From: Qipengyuania xiamenensis
GTDB taxonomy: Bacteria; Pseudomonadota; Alphaproteobacteria; Sphingomonadales; Sphingomonadaceae
Length of the DNA stretch: 64,000 bases
Direction of reading: 5' to 3'
Assembly: GCF_019711495.1 (NCBI RefSeq)
Contig: NZ_JAIGNM010000003.1
Coordinates: 417,312 to 481,311 of the forward strand
The position numbers and the translations under genes are program-made. Below are positions 1 through 8,743 of this stretch, piece after piece. The first letter of the stretch is position 1; each line of letters begins with the position of its first letter. The notes below the pieces were generated by a model. It was not told the DNA's origin, searched no databases, and worked only from the letters and a program-made list of their open reading frames with translations.

Positions 1-672
1 ATAGTGGCTGGCCAGCTGCCCGGGAGCCTCGATGCGGTCGCCGCCTGTGTCCTTCTCACCGATCGCAAGCGGCCCGGGGCGCAGTTCTTCGATCCTGCCC
101 CCTTCACGCATGGCCACGATGGTCGATTCCACCCCGCTGTCGCACGAGCCCCCGTCGAGCACGGCGTCGATCCTTCCATCGAGCGATGCGAGGACATGGT
201 CGGCACAGGTCGGACTGATGAAACCGCTGCGATTGGCCGAGGGAGCGGCGAGCGGCAGCCCTGTTTCGCGCAGCAGGGCCTGCGTCACCGGATGGTTCGG
301 CATCCGCAGCGCTATTGTGGGAAGACCCGCCGACACCGCCTCTGCCAGTTGCGCATCGGCGCGGCGCGGCAAGACGAGAGTGAGCGGGCCAGGCCAGTGG
401 GCTTTCGCAAGCGCCTCTGCCTCGTCCGAAAAATCCGCCAGCGTGCGTGCCTGGTCGAGGTCCGCGACATGCACGATCAGCGGATTGAAAGAGGGACGGC
501 CCTTCGCCTCGTATATCCGGGCTACGGCTTCGGCCTTGTCCGCCCTCGCCGCAAGGCCGTAGACCGTTTCGGTCGGGACGGCGACGAGCCCCCCTTCGCG
601 CAGGATAGCCGAGGCGCGCGCAATGCCACCCTTCGTCGCTTCAAGCGTTTCCGTAGCGTATTTGCCGCCCAT
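1..672 (-). CDS. tsaC: L-threonylcarbamoyladenylate synthase (Sua5/YrdC), 3' end cut by window edge
   Basis: Makes threonylcarbamoyl-AMP from threonine, bicarbonate and ATP, the first step of t6A37 modification of ANN-decoding tRNAs in the cytoplasm. The minus strand read from the ATG at 670-672 stays open for 224 codons to the window edge. It starts MGGKYATETLEATKGGIA and carries the YrdC signature VAVPTETVYGLAARA, then AKGRPSFNPLIVHV and HWPGPLTLVLPR, which line the nucleotide and RNA cleft in this family. Sua5-type members have an extra C-terminal domain, but the end of this gene lies outside the window, so TsaC and Sua5 forms cannot be separated. It diverges from the acyl-CoA dehydrogenase gene with a 46-bp gap. 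The family call is firm. Confidence 0.9.
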   Translation of the reverse strand, partial: MGGKYATETLEATKGGIARASAILREGGLVAVPTETVYGLAARADKAEAVARIYEAKGRPSFNPLIVHVADLDQARTLADFSDEAEALAKAHWPGPLTLVLPRRADAQLAEAVSAGLPTIALRMPNHPVTQALLRETGLPLAAPSANRSGFISPTCADHVLASLDGRIDAVLDGGSCDSGVESTIVAMREGGRIEELRPGPLAIGEKDTGGDRIEAPGQLASHY

Positions 673-718
673 GCCCGCGCGCTATATCTGCTGCTACGGA
701 AAGCCAAGAGGATAAGAC

Positions 719-2458
719 GTGACCTACACTCCCGCCACCCAGGACCAGTTGCTCGCAATCCGCGTGAACGCCGGCATCGAGGAGCTTGCACGCTCGGAGA
801 AATTTGCCGCTGCAGAGCCCGACATGGTCGAGGCCATCGTCGAAGGCGTGGGCCAGTTCGCAGCCGGTGAATTCGCACCGCTGAACCGTGTTGGCGACCT
901 CGAGGGCGCAAAGCTCGAGAATGGAGTGGTCCGCCTCCCCGACGGATACGCCGAAGCTTATGCCGAATATGTCGAGCAGGGCTGGAACGCGATCGCCTCT
1001 CCGCAAGAGTTCGGCGGACAGGGCCTGCCCTTCACCCTCGCCTGCAACGTGCTCGAGAACCTCGGCACGGCAAACATGGCCTTCAACCTGCTGCCCATGC
1101 TCAGCGTCGGCGCAATAGAGGCTTTGGAGCATCATGGCGTCGAAGAGCTCCAGCAGAAATACCTTCCCGATCTCGTGAGCGGAAAATGGTCGGGCACGAT
1201 GAACCTCACCGAACCGCAGGCCGGTTCGGATGTCGGCGCCTTGCGCGCAACAGCTACACCCATCACCGAGGGCGAGCATGCCGGCAAGTTCCTGATCAAG
1301 GGCCAGAAGATCTACATCACCTGGGGTGAGCACGAGCTGGTGGAGAACATCATCCACCTCGTCCTCGCGCGCCTGCCCGATGCGCCCGAGGGAAGCCGCG
1401 GTATCTCGCTTTTCGTGGTTCCCAAATTTCATGTGAAGCCGGACGGATCGCTCGGCCCCCGCAATGATGTCCGCTGCGTCAGCATCGAGCACAAGCTGGG
1501 CATCAACGCCTCGCCCACCTGCGTGATGAGCTATGGCGACAATGACGAATGTATTGGCGAGCTGGTCGGCGCGGAAAACCGCGGCCTCGCTGCCATGTTC
1601 ACGATGATGAACAACGCCCGCATCAATGTCGGCAACCAGGGCGTCCAGATTAGCGAACGCGCGACCCAGCAGGCGCTCGATTACGCGAAAGAGCGCGTCC
1701 AGTCGGCCCGTGCTGGCTCTGCAGACAAGAGTCCGGTTTCGATCATCGAGCACCCCGACGTGCGCCGCATGCTGCTCCGCATGAAGGCTCTGACCGAGGG
1801 TTCGCGCGCCCTCCTCTACTACACCGCAGGACAGGTCGATCGCGGCGTTCTGGGGGACGAGGCCGCCAAGGCACGCGGCGAGGTCCTGACCCCGCTCATC
1901 AAGGCCTGGGGCACCGATATCGGAATCGAGGTCGCCAGCCTTGGCATCCAGGTCCATGGCGGCATGGGCTTCGTCGAGGAGACCGGCGCTGCGCAGCACT
2001 GGCGCGATTCGCGGATCGCACCGATCTACGAGGGCACCAACGGCATTCAGGCCGCAGATCTCGTGACACGCAAGCTCGGCCTCGACAACGGCGAGGCACT
2101 GATCGGCCTGACCGAGGAAATCGCGCGCGATGCTGCCGACGAGCCCGCGCTATTCGCGCTTGCCGGGGATTGCGCCGCTATCGCCAAGTGGATGCGCGAA
2201 GACGCAAGCCTCGACGATCGTCTTGCCGGCAGCGTGCCGTTCTGCACCATGCTTTCGGTTGCGACGGCTGGGTGGCAGCTTCTCAGGCAGCTGCGCGCCG
2301 TCGAGAACGGCGAAGCGCCCGGCCTTGCCAAGACCAAGACCGCAAGTGTGCGGTTCTTTCTCGACAGGATCGTGCCGGAAGCCTCTGGCCTCAAGGCCGC
2401 CGCGACGGCCGGTGCAGAGGCCCTTTACGAGCTCGACACGGCATCGCTGCTGGGCTGA
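719..2458 (+). CDS. Acyl-CoA dehydrogenase, long DmdC-like type with C-terminal extension
   Basis: FAD-dependent alpha,beta-dehydrogenation of an acyl-CoA thioester. At 579 residues it is about 200 longer than ordinary acyl-CoA dehydrogenases. This matches the DmdC (3-methylmercaptopropionyl-CoA dehydrogenase)/PF12806 class, which has an added C-terminal helical domain. Visible motifs are LTEPQAGSDVGAL (FAD loop), the IKGQKIYITWGEHE substrate/FAD region, QVHGGMGFVEETGAAQHWRD, and IAPIYEGTNGIQAADL, whose Glu in YEGT is the usual catalytic base. The start is a GTG at 719 preceded by an AGAGGA ribosome site; there is no better ATG. Many alphaproteobacteria carry several such paralogues for fatty-acid breakdown, so the substrate cannot be fixed from sequence. 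Monocistronic, convergent with the next gene, with only 9 bp between stops. Confidence 0.9.
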   Translation: MTYTPATQDQLLAIRVNAGIEELARSEKFAAAEPDMVEAIVEGVGQFAAGEFAPLNRVGDLEGAKLENGVVRLPDGYAEAYAEYVEQGWNAIASPQEFGGQGLPFTLACNVLENLGTANMAFNLLPMLSVGAIEALEHHGVEELQQKYLPDLVSGKWSGTMNLTEPQAGSDVGALRATATPITEGEHAGKFLIKGQKIYITWGEHELVENIIHLVLARLPDAPEGSRGISLFVVPKFHVKPDGSLGPRNDVRCVSIEHKLGINASPTCVMSYGDNDECIGELVGAENRGLAAMFTMMNNARINVGNQGVQISERATQQALDYAKERVQSARAGSADKSPVSIIEHPDVRRMLLRMKALTEGSRALLYYTAGQVDRGVLGDEAAKARGEVLTPLIKAWGTDIGIEVASLGIQVHGGMGFVEETGAAQHWRDSRIAPIYEGTNGIQAADLVTRKLGLDNGEALIGLTEEIARDAADEPALFALAGDCAAIAKWMREDASLDDRLAGSVPFCTMLSVATAGWQLLRQLRAVENGEAPGLAKTKTASVRFFLDRIVPEASGLKAAATAGAEALYELDTASLLG

Positions 2459-2467
2459 TTCGCCGGC

Positions 2468-3919
2468 CTATTCCGCGGTGACTTCGCGCGCGTAGTCATC
2501 CTCGCCGAAAGTGGCGTTCTGGCCGCGTAGTTCGCGCTGCGGCGGGAGGCGGTTTCCGCTGATCTGCTCGATTGCACCCTGCCCCTTGGCCCCCGGTGCA
2601 GTGACGCGCCAAATGATTCCGGCGGTGTCGTCGCTGACCAGCAGAGATCCGTCCCCAGCCCATTCGACCCAGGTCGGGCGGCCGCGCGTCGTGCCGTCAT
2701 CCTTGAGGAAGCCGGTCAGGACGGGCACGGGCTTGCCCTGCGGATTGCCGCGCTCGTCGAAGGCGACATAGACGACGTCGTAGCCGGACGGCGGCTTTCG
2801 ATTCCACGAGCCGTGACGCGCGATGAAGGCACCGCTGGAGAATGCCTCGCCCATGGTCGCGCCTTCCTTGCTGAAGACGAGGCCAAGCGCGGCGACGTGC
2901 GGGCCGAGCGCGTATTCGGGCTTGCGGACATAGCTGATGTAGGCAGGCGGCGGGGCGTCGACGCGGCGGTCGTAGATGTCGCCCCAATAGACCCAGGGCC
3001 AGCCGTACTGCGCGCCGACGGGGACATTGGTGAGGTAGTCGGGTACTAGATCGCTGCCCAGCATGTCGCGCTCGTTCACGGTGGTCCAGAGCTCGCCCGA
3101 CCACGGATTGAAATCGAGGCCGTTGGCGTTGCGTAATCCGCCTGCGAACTGGCGGCGCTGACCCGTTTCAAGGTCCACTTCCCAGATCAGGGCGCGGCCT
3201 TCTTCGGCTTCCATGCCCTTGTCGCCGATATTGGTGTCGGAACCGACCGCGATATAGAGCCGGTTGCCGTCGGGATGCAGTTCGAGGTTGCGCATCCAGT
3301 GGCCGCCACCGGCTGCAAGGTCGGTGACCTTGCGCGGCTCCCCGGAGGGGCTGTCGGCACCAAGTTCATATGGAAAAGCAAGGACTTCATCGTGGTTCGC
3401 GATGTAAAGTGTACCGTTGCCCCATGCGAGGCCGGATGGCGAATCCAGCCCGTCGACGAGGACAAGCCGCGTTTCCGCCGTGCCGTCACCATCGGTATCG
3501 CGCAGGAGCACGACCTGATTGGGCGATTCGCCCGTAGCACCTGCCTTCGACATCAGGCGATTGGCGATCCAGCCCATGATGCCGCCACCACCCTTGCTCG
3601 GCGAGCGGGTGAGCGAGACCAGGACGTCGCCATTGGGCAATGCGTAAAGCGTACGCGGGTGTTCGAGGCCTTGGGCGAAGCGCTTTACCTCGAGCCCTTC
3701 CGCCGCGACGGGCACTTCGCCCTCTTCCCAGCCCACCGGCTCTGCAATGGCGACCGTGGGGAAGGTTTCCGCATCGGGATCCTGGAGCGTCGGATCTGCG
3801 CCGGTCACTTCGTCGAAGGGTACGTCGGCCGTATCCCCCCGCGAAATGAAGTAGAATGCGATCGCAAGGACCAGGATCAGGACGAGAAGGGCGATGCCCA
3901 GCTTCTTGAGAATGCTCAT
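2468..3919 (-). CDS. Membrane-anchored PQQ-type sugar/sorbosone dehydrogenase-like beta-propeller
   Basis: Predicted extracytoplasmic six-bladed propeller oxidoreductase of the soluble glucose/L-sorbosone dehydrogenase family (PQQ-dependent in characterised members). From the ATG at 3917-3919 it has 483 residues, with a hydrophobic anchor at about residues 6-24 (LGIALLVLILVLAIAFYF). Blade-like strands recur: LYALPNGDVLVS, GNGTLYIANHDEVLAF, LHPDGNRLYIAVGSDTN, FNPWSGELWTTVNERD and GSLLVSDDTAGIIWRV. The upstream in-frame ATG at 3976 would add a charged, non-conserved stretch before the anchor and reach to within 11 bp of the divergent gene at 3987, so the shorter start is preferred. Substrate and PQQ use are family-level inference. 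The partner electron acceptor is not in the window. Confidence 0.85.
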   Translation of the reverse strand: MSILKKLGIALLVLILVLAIAFYFISRGDTADVPFDEVTGADPTLQDPDAETFPTVAIAEPVGWEEGEVPVAAEGLEVKRFAQGLEHPRTLYALPNGDVLVSLTRSPSKGGGGIMGWIANRLMSKAGATGESPNQVVLLRDTDGDGTAETRLVLVDGLDSPSGLAWGNGTLYIANHDEVLAFPYELGADSPSGEPRKVTDLAAGGGHWMRNLELHPDGNRLYIAVGSDTNIGDKGMEAEEGRALIWEVDLETGQRRQFAGGLRNANGLDFNPWSGELWTTVNERDMLGSDLVPDYLTNVPVGAQYGWPWVYWGDIYDRRVDAPPPAYISYVRKPEYALGPHVAALGLVFSKEGATMGEAFSSGAFIARHGSWNRKPPSGYDVVYVAFDERGNPQGKPVPVLTGFLKDDGTTRGRPTWVEWAGDGSLLVSDDTAGIIWRVTAPGAKGQGAIEQISGNRLPPQRELRGQNATFGEDDYAREVTAE

Positions 3920-3986
3920 GGTGATAGTGTTACGACAGCCATGCCCGGCTCGCAACGCCCCTTGCATGGCCGCCATCCTCCACTAG

Positions 3987-4478
3987 ATGCGCTGCATGTT
4001 CGATTTTCGCCCCGCACCCGACTGCCCCAAGCCCGAAGCCTATCGCCAGCTGGTCGAGGCGGCCGATGCCCTTACGAGCGGCGAGCCCGATCCGGTTGCG
4101 AACATGGCGAATATCGCGGCCCTGCTGTGGGACTTCCTGCCCGACCTCAATTGGGCGGGCTTTTACCGCATGGTCGAAGGCGAGCTGGTTCTCGGGCCCT
4201 TCATGGGGCGCCCGGCCTGCATCCGCATCCCGCTCGGCAAGGGTGTCTGTGGTGTCGCCGCAGCCGATGCCGAGACGCAGCTGGTCGAGGACGTCCATGC
4301 CTTCCCTGGCCATATCGCATGCGATTCGGTGACCAATTCCGAGCTCGTGGTGCCCGTTATCCGCGATGGAGCAGCGGTGGCGGTTATCGACCTCGACAGC
4401 CCGTCAAAAGCGCGCTTCGATGAAGAAGATCGTGAGGGAATTGAACGACTTGCTTCAATTCTCTCAAATCGGATCTGA
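3987..4478 (+). CDS. msrC: Free methionine-(R)-sulfoxide reductase (GAF domain, YebR type)
   Basis: Reduces free L-methionine-(R)-sulfoxide in the cytoplasm as part of oxidative-damage repair. The 163-residue protein is a single GAF domain. It carries the WAGFY pocket signature and the three cysteines typical of the family: Cys78 (GRPACIRIPLG), Cys88 (GKGVCGVAA) and Cys112 (HIACDSVTNSE), which form the catalytic and resolving set in E. coli fRMsr. The C-terminal VIRDGAAVAVIDLDSP strand pair is also typical. A second ATG three codons in (3996) is an equally possible start. Diverges from the propeller gene with a 67-bp gap and converges on parB. Family assignment is confident; nothing specific about regulation is visible. 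Confidence 0.9.
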   Translation: MRCMFDFRPAPDCPKPEAYRQLVEAADALTSGEPDPVANMANIAALLWDFLPDLNWAGFYRMVEGELVLGPFMGRPACIRIPLGKGVCGVAAADAETQLVEDVHAFPGHIACDSVTNSELVVPVIRDGAAVAVIDLDSPSKARFDEEDREGIERLASILSNRI

Positions 4479-4480
4479 AA

Positions 4481-5419
4481 TCAGATTTCGCCGCCGGTCA
4501 GCCGCTGGCAGATAAGATCGAGCTGGTCGAGCGTGCGATAGCCAATCGTTACCGTACCGGTTCCGGGCGCGCCTTCGGTCTTGATCTTGACGGGCAGGCC
4601 GAGGAATTCCTCGAGATGACCCTGGACCGCGGCGATATCCGCGTCGGTCGAGCTGTCAGCGATCGGCTTGGGCGAACCAGATGTGGCCTTCTTCGGGCGA
4701 TCCCCCCGGGCCAGCTTCTCGACCTCGCGAACCGAGAGGTTTTCCTTCGCTGCGCGTCGGGCAATCTCGCTCGCGTCGTCGTGTCCGACCAGCGCCTTTG
4801 CGTGGCCCATGGTCAGCTTGCTGTCGGCAACCAGCGCAAGCACATCGTCGGGAAGCGCGAGAAGGCGCTGGAAGTTCGCGACATGGCTGCGCGATTTGTC
4901 GACCAGTTTGGCGATCTCGGCCTGGGTCATACCCTCGTCGTCGGACAGTTTCTGGTAGGCCCGCGCCTCTTCCACCGGGTTGAGGTCTTCGCGCTGCAGG
5001 TTTTCGATCAGCGCCAATGCCATGACTTCGCGCTCGTCGAGATCGCGCACGATTGCGGGAATGGCGTGGAGCCGCGCGCGCTGGGCTGCGCGCCAGCGGC
5101 GTTCACCGGCGACAAGGCGATAACGGCCCTTGCCCGCAGGCGTAACGATGACGGGTTGGATCACGCCGCGCTGGGCAATCGAGGCAGCGAGCTGGTCGAG
5201 CGCTTCCTCGTCGAAATGCGTACGCGGCTGTCCGGGCAGCGGCGAAATATCCGCGACGGGAATGTCCGACAGGCCGTTGGCCGAGGCGACAGTTGCAGTT
5301 TCCGCGCCCTGTGCCGGAGCATTTTCCTCGCGCACCAGCGGCTCTTCGCGCTGGATTTCGCCCATCAGAGCACCAAGGCCGCGGCCGAGTTTCTTCTTGC
5401 GGTCGATAGCGGTGCTCAT
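4481..5419 (-). CDS. parB: Chromosome partitioning protein ParB
   Basis: CTP-dependent DNA clamp that loads at parS sites and spreads, working with ParA to separate origin regions. 312 residues from the ATG at 5417-5419, which overlaps the parA stop in an ATGA junction. The N-terminal segment KKLGRGLGALMGE is the ParA-stimulating motif. It is followed by DISPLPGQPRTHFDEEALDQL, the CTP-binding GERRWRA loop near residue 105, ALIENLQREDLNPVEEA, and a helix-turn-helix beginning MTQAEIAKLVDKSRSHVAN. A C-terminal dimerisation domain ends the protein. A longer frame up to 5494 only adds residues overlapping parA. Four parS-like palindromes lie within 4 kb upstream in the same gene block. Confidence 0.96.
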   Translation of the reverse strand: MSTAIDRKKKLGRGLGALMGEIQREEPLVREENAPAQGAETATVASANGLSDIPVADISPLPGQPRTHFDEEALDQLAASIAQRGVIQPVIVTPAGKGRYRLVAGERRWRAAQRARLHAIPAIVRDLDEREVMALALIENLQREDLNPVEEARAYQKLSDDEGMTQAEIAKLVDKSRSHVANFQRLLALPDDVLALVADSKLTMGHAKALVGHDDASEIARRAAKENLSVREVEKLARGDRPKKATSGSPKPIADSSTDADIAAVQGHLEEFLGLPVKIKTEGAPGTGTVTIGYRTLDQLDLICQRLTGGEI

Positions 5420-6204
5420 GCGGCTTTCCTCTTTTCGGGCAGACGTCCGATCAGCTCGCGTGCAAGGCCGATATAGGCGCGGCTTCCGGGACAATTATGG
5501 TCGTAGATCAGCGCGGGCATGCCGTGGCTCGGGGCCTCCGACAGGCGAACATTGCGCGGGATGACATTCTCGAAGACGAGATTGCCGAGGCAATCGCGGA
5601 CATCGTCGGCAACCTGGTCGGTAAGGCGGTTACGGCGGTCGAACATCGTCAGCGCGATACCGATGATCCCGAGATCGGGATTGAAGCGCTGCTGGATACG
5701 CTCGACCGTCTGGAGCAGCTGGCTGAGGCCCTCAAGTGCGAAGAATTCGCACTGGAGCGGCACCATCAGCGTATCGGCCGCACCCAGCGCATTGAGCGTC
5801 AGCAGGCCCAGCGAAGGCGGGCAATCGATAAACGCGATGTCGTAACCGGCGAAACCGGGCTGCGGAGCCTCGAGCGCCTTCTGCAGGCGGTGCGTGCGGT
5901 CCTCTACCGAAACGAGCTCCACCTCTGCGCCCGACAGGTCCTGGGTCGCGGGAAGGATGTCGAGGCCCGGGATTTCGGTCGCCTGTGCGGCCTGCGCCAA
6001 GGTCGCGTCACCCATGAGCAGGTCATAGGTCGTGTACTTTCGTGCGGCAGCCGCGATGCCGAGGCCGGTCGACGCGTTGCCCTGCGGATCCATGTCGATC
6101 AGCAGCGTTTTCCAGCCGGATGCGGCCATGGCGGTCGCGATATTGATCGCAGTGGTGGTCTTGCCCACTCCACCCTTCTGGTTTGCAATGGCGATGGTGA
6201 TCAT
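5416..6204 (-). CDS. parA: Chromosome partitioning ATPase ParA
   Basis: Walker-type ATPase whose nucleoid-bound gradient moves ParB-parS complexes. 262 residues. The deviant Walker A motif is NQKGGVGKTTTAINIA with Lys15 and the signature Lys10. LLIDMDPQGNASTGLG gives the switch/A' motif and YDIAFIDCPPSLGLLTLNAL the Walker B region. Its start ATG overlaps the rsmG stop by 4 bp and its stop overlaps the parB start by 4 bp, so rsmG-parA-parB are translationally coupled. The short length without an N-terminal DNA-binding domain is typical of chromosomal ParA (Soj type). Confidence 0.97.
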   Translation of the reverse strand: MITIAIANQKGGVGKTTTAINIATAMAASGWKTLLIDMDPQGNASTGLGIAAAARKYTTYDLLMGDATLAQAAQATEIPGLDILPATQDLSGAEVELVSVEDRTHRLQKALEAPQPGFAGYDIAFIDCPPSLGLLTLNALGAADTLMVPLQCEFFALEGLSQLLQTVERIQQRFNPDLGIIGIALTMFDRRNRLTDQVADDVRDCLGNLVFENVIPRNVRLSEAPSHGMPALIYDHNCPGSRAYIGLARELIGRLPEKRKAA

Positions 6205-6833
6205 TTTCCCGTCCCTATCTTGCCCTTGCCGACCACGATTCCGGCCTCTTCGTCGGTCTGTGATTGTTCCACGTGGAACATTTTGCGCGAGTTGCGCGGC
6301 AGTTCACTTACTTCTTGCGCTGCCGAGCGCCCCTTGGGCAACACCCAATAGGTGGACGCTGTGGAGAAGCGTGAGGATAAATTGAGGAGTCTCGGCAGCG
6401 GTGCGAACGCCCGGGCCGAGATTACCGCGGCTTTCTGCGTTTCAACGAGTTCGAGCCTTTTTCCTTCGACCATGCAATTTTTCAGCGCGAGCTTTTCCAC
6501 CATGGCCTCGAGCCAGTCGATCCGGCGCTTGCGCGATTCGACCAGGACAGTTGGCTCGTCGGGACGCAAGATGGCGAGGACAAGGCCAGGGAACCCCGCT
6601 CCGCTACCCAGGTCGAACCACGCGCCTTTTGTTTCACGTGGAACATGCGGGATGAGCTGGGCCGAGTCTGCAAAGTGGCGAACCCACACCTCCTCGAGCG
6701 AGCCACGCGAAACGAGGTTCTGCCGCTCGTTCTCTTCCCGCAGTGCGGCAGCGAGCGCTTCCAGCTTCTCGATGGCGCCCTGCCCGCCCAAACCCTCGAT
6801 GAATGATCGGGCTTCAGCCTCTGTGGTAATCAA
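6201..6833 (-). CDS. rsmG: 16S rRNA (guanine-N7) methyltransferase RsmG
   Basis: SAM-dependent methyltransferase modifying G527 of 16S rRNA. 210 residues with the class I motif [19 protein letters not shown] and the downstream [16 protein letters not shown] (acidic ribose-binding residue). The conserved N-terminal [20 protein letters not shown] matches the GidB family. Overlaps mnmG upstream and parA downstream by 4 bp each. Two parS palindromes (6265-6280 and 6630-6645) are embedded in the reading frame, where they encode FHV-type tripeptides. Part of the conserved mnmE-mnmG-rsmG-parA-parB block near alphaproteobacterial origins. Confidence 0.96.
   Translation of the reverse strand: MITTEAEARSFIEGLGGQGAIEKLEALAAALREENERQNLVSRGSLEEVWVRHFADSAQLIPHVPRETKGAWFDLGSGAGFPGLVLAILRPDEPTVLVESRKRRIDWLEAMVEKLALKNCMVEGKRLELVETQKAAVISARAFAPLPRLLNLSSRFSTASTYWVLPKGRSAAQEVSELPRNSRKMFHVEQSQTDEEAGIVVGKGKIGTGK
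6265..6280. promoter_or_regulatory. parS centromere site 1 (perfect palindrome)
   Basis: TGTTCCACGTGGAACA, a perfect 16-bp palindrome identical in form to the bacterial parS consensus TGTTNCACGTGNAACA. Lies inside rsmG, beside parAB. Expected ParB loading site. Confidence 0.93.
6630..6645. promoter_or_regulatory. parS centromere site 2
   Basis: TGTTTCACGTGGAACA, matching the parS consensus at all fixed positions with one asymmetric base pair. Inside rsmG, 350 bp from site 1. Confidence 0.9.
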
Positions 6834-8683
6834 GCGGCGCGCTCCTCAATCCGGCGTGCATGCACGAGAAGTGCCGCCAGAGCGGCGGGCGTAATACCCG
6901 GCACACGCCCTGCGGCCGACAAGGTCTCTGGCTGGGCGCGGGACAGACGCTCGACCATCTCGTTCGACAGGCCGGGAACCGATCCGTACGGAAAATCCTG
7001 CGGCAACCTGAGGCGCTCGCCCGCCTTCAGGTCGCGCAACTCGGCCTCCTGGCGCGCAAGGTAGGGTTCGTAGATGGCATCCTCGACCATCTCGACGGTC
7101 AGCGCATCCTGCGCATCCAGACCGCCAACGATCCGCGAAAGTTCGTCGATCGAGATCTGTCCTCCACGCAGCCAGTCCCTCAGACGCTGCGAACCGCGAT
7201 CTGCCTTTGCCTTGATGCCGCCATCGATAAGCGCATTGGCGTGGACTTCCTCGTCCAGCTGGTTGTCGATGACCGACCGGCGTGCCTCACGTGAAGCAAA
7301 CCAGCGGGCGCGTTCCTCGCCGACGAGGCCGGCTTCGATGCCGAGGCCGGTGAGGCGTGTGTCCGCATTGGCTGCACGCAGGCGCAATCTGTATTCTGCG
7401 CGGGCAGTAAGCATCCGGTATGGTTCGCTCACCCCCTGCAGGGTGAGATCGTCGACCATCACGGCGATATACGAATTGGAACGGTCGAGACCGACAGGTT
7501 CGCGATCCAGGACAGTCGCAGCGGCATTCATTCCTGCCACGAGGCCCTGCGCCGCCGCTTCCTCATACCCCGTAGTCCCGTTGATCTGGCCGGCGCAATA
7601 GAGTCCCGGAATGGCCCTCAGCTCGAGACCCGGCTTGAGTGCGCGCGGGTCTACATGGTCGTATTCGACCGCATAGCCGGGCACCGCCATTTCCACGCAC
7701 TCGAGGCCCTTCATCGCGCGCAGCATGTCGTGCTGCACATCGACCGGGAGCGAGGTGCTGATCCCGTTGGGATAGACGAGGTGCGTGGAGAGGCCTTCTG
7801 GTTCGAGGAAGATCTGGTGCCCTTCCCGATCACCGAAGCGATGGATTTTGTCCTCGATGGAGGGACAATAGCGCGGCCCCGCCCCACCGATGGCACCCGA
7901 GAATAGGGGCGACCGGTCGAGATTGGCGCGGATGATGTCATGCGCCTCCCGGTTGGTACGCGTAATCGCACAGAACACTTGCGGGTTCACACGCTCATTC
8001 GAGAGCGACGACATCGTCCAGCTCTCGCCGTCGGAAGGCTGCTCATCGAGCGACGCCCAGTCGATTGTGCGGCCATCCAAGCGAGGCGGGGTGCCGGTTT
8101 TGAGCCGTGCCATTGGCAGGTCTGCCTCGCGCAGCTGCGCAGCGAGAACGCGTGCTGCGTCTTCGCCGATCCGTCCGCCTTCGAAGCGCTCTTCCCCGCG
8201 AAAGAGCGTACCGCCCAGAAACGTCCCCGTGCAAAGGATAACTGCCGGGGCATCGAGCCTTTTCTCGTCTGCGAGATGCAGACCGGAAACGCGTCCACCG
8301 TCCAAAGCCAGCGATGCGGCTTCACCTTCGATGAGCGTCAGGTTCGCCTGCTCTGCGACAATCCCCTGCACGGCGCGATGGAAGAGCGAACGGTCGGCCT
8401 GGATGCGCGGACCCCATACCGCACTGCCCTTCGAGCGATTGAGCATCCGGTAATGGATTGCAGCCACATCGGCCGCCCGCCCGATCACGCCATCCAGCGC
8501 ATCGACCTCGCGGACGAGGTGGCCCTTGCCCAAGCCGCCGATTGCCGGATTGCAGCTCATCGCACCGATCTTCGACAGGTCGAAGCTCACGAGGGCGGTA
8601 TTCGCACCCATGCGCGCGGCAGCACAGGCTGCCTCGACGCCGGCATGCCCGCCGCCGACAACGATAATATCGAAACTCTGCAT
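6830..8683 (-). CDS. mnmG: tRNA U34 carboxymethylaminomethyl-modifying FAD protein MnmG (GidA)
   Basis: With MnmE it installs the (carboxymethyl)aminomethyl group on wobble U34 of several tRNAs, using FAD, glycine/ammonium and methylene-THF. 617 residues. The N-terminal dinucleotide-binding motif is [21 protein letters not shown], followed by [23 protein letters not shown]. The GidA signatures [15 protein letters not shown] and [22 protein letters not shown] are present, and the C-terminal helical domain ends near [18 protein letters not shown]. Length is normal for the family. Overlaps rsmG by 4 bp. The 60 bp separating it from mnmE contain parS site 3. Confidence 0.97.
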   Translation of the reverse strand: MQSFDIIVVGGGHAGVEAACAAARMGANTALVSFDLSKIGAMSCNPAIGGLGKGHLVREVDALDGVIGRAADVAAIHYRMLNRSKGSAVWGPRIQADRSLFHRAVQGIVAEQANLTLIEGEAASLALDGGRVSGLHLADEKRLDAPAVILCTGTFLGGTLFRGEERFEGGRIGEDAARVLAAQLREADLPMARLKTGTPPRLDGRTIDWASLDEQPSDGESWTMSSLSNERVNPQVFCAITRTNREAHDIIRANLDRSPLFSGAIGGAGPRYCPSIEDKIHRFGDREGHQIFLEPEGLSTHLVYPNGISTSLPVDVQHDMLRAMKGLECVEMAVPGYAVEYDHVDPRALKPGLELRAIPGLYCAGQINGTTGYEEAAAQGLVAGMNAAATVLDREPVGLDRSNSYIAVMVDDLTLQGVSEPYRMLTARAEYRLRLRAANADTRLTGLGIEAGLVGEERARWFASREARRSVIDNQLDEEVHANALIDGGIKAKADRGSQRLRDWLRGGQISIDELSRIVGGLDAQDALTVEMVEDAIYEPYLARQEAELRDLKAGERLRLPQDFPYGSVPGLSNEMVERLSRAQPETLSAAGRVPGITPAALAALLVHARRIEERAA

Positions 8684-8727
8684 GGAGGGGCCGATAGCCC
8701 AATCGGCTTCGCGATCAAAGCCCTCGA

Positions 8728-8743
8728 TGTTCCACGTGGAACA
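8728..8743. promoter_or_regulatory. parS centromere site 3 (perfect palindrome)
   Basis: TGTTCCACGTGGAACA, identical to site 1. It sits in the mnmG-mnmE intergenic gap and ends exactly where the mnmE stop codon begins, the only intergenic member of the cluster. Confidence 0.93.

Noticed and set aside
7283..7298. TGCCTCACGTGAAGCA, a parS-like string inside mnmG
   Set aside because: Three mismatches in the fixed outer bases; likely chance in a GC-rich gene. Not counted with the four sites.
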